64,000 nucleotides of DNA, taken from the NCBI RefSeq assembly GCF_043769475.1, contig NZ_CP171729.1:5146001-5210000 (forward strand), in the 5' to 3' direction. Within the stretch, counting starts at the first letter, position 1; the number at the start of each line of letters is the position of its first letter. The notes beneath the pieces were generated by a model, which worked only from the letters and a program-made list of their open reading frames with translations, was not told the origin of the DNA and ran no database searches. This DNA comes from Allomesorhizobium sp043769475 (GTDB lineage Bacteria; Pseudomonadota; Alphaproteobacteria; Rhizobiales; Rhizobiaceae). Made by a program: the position numbers and the translations under genes. Positions 60,463-64,000 of this stretch are shown here, in pieces.

Positions 60463-60516
60463 GAGAAAACCGCATCAGGTGTCCGCCGGAGTAGAATTAT
60501 CGATGTCTCCCGCCCG
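60463..60516. repeat. 3'-end repeat, copy 1 (end of PAP2 gene)
   Basis: GAGAAAACCGCATCAGGTG onward, with the shared block GGAGTAGAATTATCGA. About 45 of 54 positions match the copy at 63532-63590. It includes the last eight codons and stop of the PAP2 gene. In the minus-strand direction it ends in a T-run (TTTTCTCCC), so it may act as terminator. Confidence 0.7.
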
Positions 60517-61188
60517 CCGCAGCATCAGCCGCGCGATGAGCCAGCACAGCATTGCCCAGGCGGCGCCTGCGCACCAGCCGGCCAGCACGTCGGAAGGCCA
60601 ATGAACGCCGAGATAGACGCGGCTGCCGCCGACGAGGAATGTCGCCAGAACGGCGACGCCGAGCACATATATCCTGAGCGCGGTGCTGGGCATTATCCGC
60701 GCCAGCAGCGCGCCGAGCGTCAGATAGGTTACCGCCGACATCATGGCGTGCCCGCTCGGAAAGCTCAGTGTGTGCACGTCGGCCAGATGCGACACGAGTT
60801 CCGGGCGCGGGCGGTCGACGCCGAGCTTGAGCACGCTGCTCAGCAACTGGCCCCCAGCGACGGAAACGAATACGAATAGGGCGGCCGCCGGTTTGCGGAC
60901 GATAATCAGATAGAAGATGACGACCGCCGTGAAGAAGATAAGCACCGCGGCGCTTCCCAGGCTGGTCATGTCACGCACTGCCTCTTCCATCCAGAACGGA
61001 CCGATCGGATTGTCGGGCTGGTCCGGCGTGCGGAAGGCGAGTAGTATGCGCGTGTCGAATGTGTGCGGCGTTGTCTCGCGCGCGATCTCCGTGAGTTCGA
61101 CGAAGCCATAGGCGCCGCCGGCAATGATCATCGCCGCCAGCAGCACGGAAAACTCGATCCTCTTCAGAAAATCGGGAAAAAACGGCAT
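60475..61188 (-). CDS. PAP2-superfamily phosphatase
   Basis: A 237-residue membrane phosphatase with six helices and the three catalytic motifs: KLGVDRPRP (about 117-125), SFPSGHA (about 142-148), and RVYLGVHWPSDVLAG (about 192-206). It may dephosphorylate undecaprenyl pyrophosphate or a phosphatidate-type lipid. The last residues (DNSTPADT) are encoded within the repeat at 60463-60516. It is divergent from the phoX-like gene. Confidence 0.92.
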   Translation of the reverse strand: MPFFPDFLKRIEFSVLLAAMIIAGGAYGFVELTEIARETTPHTFDTRILLAFRTPDQPDNPIGPFWMEEAVRDMTSLGSAAVLIFFTAVVIFYLIIVRKPAAALFVFVSVAGGQLLSSVLKLGVDRPRPELVSHLADVHTLSFPSGHAMMSAVTYLTLGALLARIMPSTALRIYVLGVAVLATFLVGGSRVYLGVHWPSDVLAGWCAGAAWAMLCWLIARLMLRRAGDIDNSTPADT

Positions 61189-61284
61189 GGCGTCTCTCGT
61201 TGAGGATGTGTGCGGGCGCGGCTTTCAACCGCGCTAGACCTATAGGCCCGGCGCCTTGGCCGGCAAGTCCGCCAGGCGCAAAAA

Positions 61285-61302
61285 CTGTCATGCTCCTGTT
61301 AT
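61285..61302 (+). promoter_or_regulatory. Pho box upstream of the PhoX-type gene
   Basis: CTGTCAT-GCTC-CTGTTAT: two 7-base direct repeats with 4-base spacing, matching the PhoB-binding Pho box (CTGTCAT-N4-CTGTCAT) at 13 of 14 positions. It is 52 bases before the ATG at 61355. Confidence 0.85.
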
Positions 61303-61354
61303 AAGTCGGCACTAGCCATCGCTCATCTCAAGCCGTCAGCCAGAGGTCATCCCG

Positions 61355-63343
61355 ATGAACGAACATCCCGACACGAAATTCCGCACCAGTCTGCTCGAGG
61401 ACAATGACGGTCCCGGCCACAATCCCACTGAAAACCGCACCATGGGCGAGATCATCGCCGCGCGCTTCTCGCGCCGCGGTTTTCTGAAAGGGTCGCTCGC
61501 TGTTTCGGCAATTGCCGCCACCGTCAGCCCGATCGCGTTGATCACTGCCGACAATGCACGGGCCGCTGCCGGTGCATCCGCCTTCACCTTCGACGAAGTC
61601 GAGGCAGGTATCGACGACAAGCACCATGTCGCGGCCGGGTATGACGCCGACATCCTCTTGCGCTGGGGCGATCCGATCTTTGCCGACGCACCCGAATTCG
61701 ATCCCGCCAACCAGACGCCGGAAGCGCAGGCAAGGCAGTTCGGCTATAACAACGACTACGTCGGCTACATCCCGCTCGACGGTTCGTCCGAACACGGCCT
61801 GCTCGTGGTCAACCACGAATACACCAACGAACATCTGATGTTCCCCGGCATCGTCACCATCAAGGACGGCAAGGCCGAAGTCGCGCCGGCCGACCAGAAG
61901 CGGGTCGATATCGAAATGGCCGCCCACGGCATGTCGGTCGTCGAAATCCGCAAGAGGGACGGCAAATGGCAGGCCGTTCGCGACGGCAAGCAGAACCGCC
62001 GCATCACCGCGAGCACCGAAATGCTGTTGACCGGCCCGGCTGCCGGCCACGACCGGATGAAGACCAGCGCAGATTCGTCGGGAACCAAAGTGCTTGGCAC
62101 GCTCAACAACTGCGCCGGCGGAACGACCCCTTGGGGCACCGTCGTGTCGGGCGAGGAAAATTTCCACGGCTATTTCCTCGGCGAACTTGCTGCAGGCCAC
62201 GCCGAAGCCGCGAATTTCGAGCGCTACGGCATCCCCGGTGAGTCATACGAATGGGGGAATTTCTACGACCGCTTCGACGTCTCAAAGGAGCCGAATGAGG
62301 CCAACCGCTTCGGCTGGATGGTCGAGATCGATCCTATGGATCCGAACTCCGTACCGAAAAAGCGCACCGCGCTCGGCCGCACGAAACATGAGGGCGCCGA
62401 ATCGATCGTGGCGCCGGACGGCCGCGTCGTCTTCTATCTCGGCGACGACGAGCGCTTCGACTATGTCTACAAGTTCGTCACCGCGGGCAAGTTCAACCCC
62501 GAGGACCGCGCCGCCAACATGGACCTGCTCGACGAAGGCACGCTCTATGTCGCCAAGTTCGCCGAGGACGGCTCGGTCGAATGGCTGCCTCTGGTCCATG
62601 GCCAAGGCCCGCTGACCGCCGAAAATGGTTTTGCCAGCCAGGCCGACGTGCTGATCGAGACGCGCCGCGCCGGCGATCTGCTCGAGGCCACCAAGATGGA
62701 CCGCCCCGAGGACATCCAGCCCAACGCCGCCAACGGCAAGGTCTATGTCATGCTGACCAACAACACCAAGCGCAAGGCCGAGCAGGTCGACGGCGCCAAC
62801 CCGCGCGCCGAAAACGCCTTCGGCCACATCATCGAACTGATCGAGGACGGCGGCGATTTCGCCGCGACCAAAGGCAAGTGGGAGATCCTGCTGAAATGCG
62901 GCGACCCGTCGGTAGCCGACGTCGGCGCTTCCTTCTCGACCTCGACGACCGCCAATGGCTGGTTCGGCATGCCCGACAACTGCGCCATCGATGCCGCCGG
63001 CCGGCTCTGGGTCTCCACCGACGGCAACGGTCCGAAAGAAACCGGCCGCACCGACGGACTGTGGGCAGTCGACACCGAGGGCGAGGCGCGCGCGACGTCG
63101 AAACTGTTCTTCCGCGTGCCGATCGGCGCGGAAATGTGCGGTCCGCTGTTCACCCCCAACGACGAAACCGCCTTCGTCGCCGTTCAGCATCCGGCCGACG
63201 GCGGCGAGGACTGGGAAGGTTTCGGCCGCCCGTCCTACTACGAGGATCTTTCGACCCGCTGGCCCGACTTCAAGGATGACATGCCGGTGCGTCCGTCGGT
63301 CGTCGCCATCACCAAACAGGGCGGCGGCAAGATCGGGGTGTAG
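61355..63343 (+). CDS. phoX: PhoX-family (DUF839) alkaline phosphatase, Tat-exported
   Basis: A 662-residue secreted phosphatase. A twin-arginine signal (FSRRGFLKGSLAVSAIAATV, Arg40-Arg41) is followed by the DUF839/PhoX propeller: NNDYVGYIPLDGSS, VVNHEYTNEHLMFPG, CAGGTTPWGTVVSGEENFHGY, TALGRTKHEGAESIV and PDNCAIDAAGRLWVSTDG. The NHEYT and GEENFHGY motifs carry metal (Ca/Fe) ligands in characterised PhoX. A Pho box lies directly upstream, so it should be induced by phosphate starvation. Confidence 0.93.
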   Translation: MNEHPDTKFRTSLLEDNDGPGHNPTENRTMGEIIAARFSRRGFLKGSLAVSAIAATVSPIALITADNARAAAGASAFTFDEVEAGIDDKHHVAAGYDADILLRWGDPIFADAPEFDPANQTPEAQARQFGYNNDYVGYIPLDGSSEHGLLVVNHEYTNEHLMFPGIVTIKDGKAEVAPADQKRVDIEMAAHGMSVVEIRKRDGKWQAVRDGKQNRRITASTEMLLTGPAAGHDRMKTSADSSGTKVLGTLNNCAGGTTPWGTVVSGEENFHGYFLGELAAGHAEAANFERYGIPGESYEWGNFYDRFDVSKEPNEANRFGWMVEIDPMDPNSVPKKRTALGRTKHEGAESIVAPDGRVVFYLGDDERFDYVYKFVTAGKFNPEDRAANMDLLDEGTLYVAKFAEDGSVEWLPLVHGQGPLTAENGFASQADVLIETRRAGDLLEATKMDRPEDIQPNAANGKVYVMLTNNTKRKAEQVDGANPRAENAFGHIIELIEDGGDFAATKGKWEILLKCGDPSVADVGASFSTSTTANGWFGMPDNCAIDAAGRLWVSTDGNGPKETGRTDGLWAVDTEGEARATSKLFFRVPIGAEMCGPLFTPNDETAFVAVQHPADGGEDWEGFGRPSYYEDLSTRWPDFKDDMPVRPSVVAITKQGGGKIGV

Positions 63344-63364
63344 AGCAAAGTCGCGCAGGCTGGT

Positions 63365-63500
63365 GCCGCCCCTCACCCTACCCTCTCCCCGTGAAGAACG
63401 GGGAGAGGGGGCGTCGACGTTGCGGCCATCGCTCCTCTCCCCGTCCTGAGCTTGTCGAAGGATACGGGGAGAGGATGCCGGCAGGCAGGTGAGGGGCGGC
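63365..63500. repeat. Dispersed CCCTCTCCCC-type repeat, copy B
   Basis: Ends GCCGCCCCTCACC and GGTGAGGGGCGGC are inverted; inner blocks CCCTCTCCCCGTGAAGAACG and GTCGAAGGATACGGGGAGAG match copy A at 47842-47966 in order. It lies right after the phoX gene and could form a stable hairpin stopping transcription. Confidence 0.85.
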
Positions 63501-63531
63501 GCTAGCGTCAGATCGCCAGCGTGAATCGGCA

Positions 63532-63590
63532 GAGAAAAAACCGCGTCAGATGCCCGACGGAGTAGAATTATCGAAGATCTCTACCGCCCG
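63532..63590. repeat. 3'-end repeat, copy 2 (after the DMT gene)
   Basis: Matches the element at 60463-60516, including GGAGTAGAATTATCGA and CCGCCCG. Here it falls just after the stop of the small membrane protein gene, and the minus-strand T-run is TTTTTTCTC. Confidence 0.7.
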
Positions 63591-63919
63591 CTCAACGCCG
63601 GCCCCAGCGTAATCAGCCCCACAGCCACGATCGCCAGCACGATGCCGCCGCTCTGCAGCCCGTTCAGCCGCTCGCCGAAAAACGCCAGCGCGATCACGTT
63701 CACCGCCACGAGCTGGATTACCGCCGACAGGCTGAAGGCCGACGCCATGCCGAACTCGCGCACCAGCCTCAGCATGATGAGGTTGCCGAGCGAATAGAGC
63801 GCCAGTGTCAGCAGCAGCTTGGGAATGCTCGGCGCCAGTGCCCAGCTTTTTGCGCCGGCCGCCGCCAGCAGAAAAATCACCGTCGAAGCGCCAAGCTGCA
63901 GGAAGCCGGATAGGGTCAA
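63581..63919 (-). CDS. Small DMT/EamA-like membrane protein
   Basis: A 112-residue protein with four hydrophobic helices (GFLQLGASTVIFLLAAAGAK; LLLTLALYSLGNLIMLRLV; FSLSAVIQLVAVNVIALAFF; GGIVLAIVAVGLITLGPAL) and a conserved GERLNGLQSGGI loop, like small multidrug resistance or half-EamA transporters. I prefer TTG 63919, with GGAG upstream; GTG 63937 is the longer option. It probably works as a dimer. Substrate unknown. Window end follows. Confidence 0.75.
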   Translation of the reverse strand: MTLSGFLQLGASTVIFLLAAAGAKSWALAPSIPKLLLTLALYSLGNLIMLRLVREFGMASAFSLSAVIQLVAVNVIALAFFGERLNGLQSGGIVLAIVAVGLITLGPALSGR

Positions 63920-64000
63920 GTCGATTCTCCGCCACACCGGCGACTCTTGGTGGCCGGTAACCGTGGCGATCTCTCGGGCAAACCTCTAACCGCGTCAAGA

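Noticed and set aside
1..64000. tRNA/rRNA genes, CRISPR arrays, transposases or prophage
   Set aside because: Intergenic stretches were scanned for T-loop-like words, direct repeat-spacer patterns and transposase-like proteins; none was found, though a tool-based scan would be more sensitive.

Overview
The window reads as a chromosomal segment of a high-GC alphaproteobacterium of the order Hyphomicrobiales (Rhizobiales), most like Mesorhizobium or a close Phyllobacteriaceae relative. This is inferred from protein sequence style, divergent rph/hrcA, an MbfA-type iron exporter behind an Irr-like box, general-stress (EcfG) promoter motifs, NHEJ Ku, and short palindromic and CCCTCTCCCC-type intergenic repeats. 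I saw no rRNA, tRNA, CRISPR array, transposase, phage gene or replication origin. Most of the window is ordinary chromosome; accessory character is limited to a toxin-antitoxin pair, small-protein cassettes and repeats.

Layout. 1-5971: a plus-strand nucleoside operon (ABC importer ATPase, isochorismatase-like hydrolase, two permeases, cytidine deaminase, frame-broken purine nucleoside phosphorylase, thymidine phosphorylase). 5977-9050, minus strand: aspartic protease, HigB/HigA-like pair, upp and add, so nucleoside salvage continues. 9165-13053: ubiE, ubiB and a coaBC gene whose product carries an N-terminal ribbon-helix-helix DNA-binding domain, with a 17-bp palindrome upstream. 13190-18719: a five-gene catabolic cluster (dimethylformamidase-like hydrolase, class III aminotransferase, beta-keto acid cleavage enzyme, GNAT acetyltransferase, histone-deacetylase-like amidohydrolase). 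18761-21180: membrane and small proteins with stress-type promoters. 21185-24860: ku and gyrB.

25155-33635: secreted sugar dehydrogenase, cytochrome P450, Tat-exported cyclase-family protein, rsmI-yraN, hemW-rdgB (rdgB frame-broken)-VOC, rph. 33797-37267: hrcA, small proteins, LysE exporter, cysK. 37382-41076: TAXI-type TRAP transporter with its DUF1850 partner, converging on a saccharopine-dehydrogenase-like/DUF4166 gene. 43279-46762: a ferritin-like DUF892 protein behind an EcfG promoter, ArsR regulator, DUF1127 and small monooxygenase-like proteins. 46759-48838: mbfA and a ZIP-like transporter. 48839-53077: a TetR-HlyD-ABC-2 efflux operon. 53158-55365: CYTH-CHAD-papain-like operon. 55370-61188: a GGDEF/EAL protein, SRPBCC protein, frame-broken SulP transporter, an XRE regulator with its own palindrome, and a PAP2 phosphatase. 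61355-63343: PhoX-type phosphatase behind a clear Pho box; then a small DMT-type membrane protein.

Three household-type genes (purine nucleoside phosphorylase, rdgB, sulP) each return to full family length with one to three single-base corrections, mostly in G/C runs. Sequencing or assembly error is at least as likely as true pseudogenes. The most novel-looking items are the RHH-CoaBC fusion with its candidate operator, the five-gene amide/amine catabolic cluster, and a set of very small genes behind stress-type promoters.
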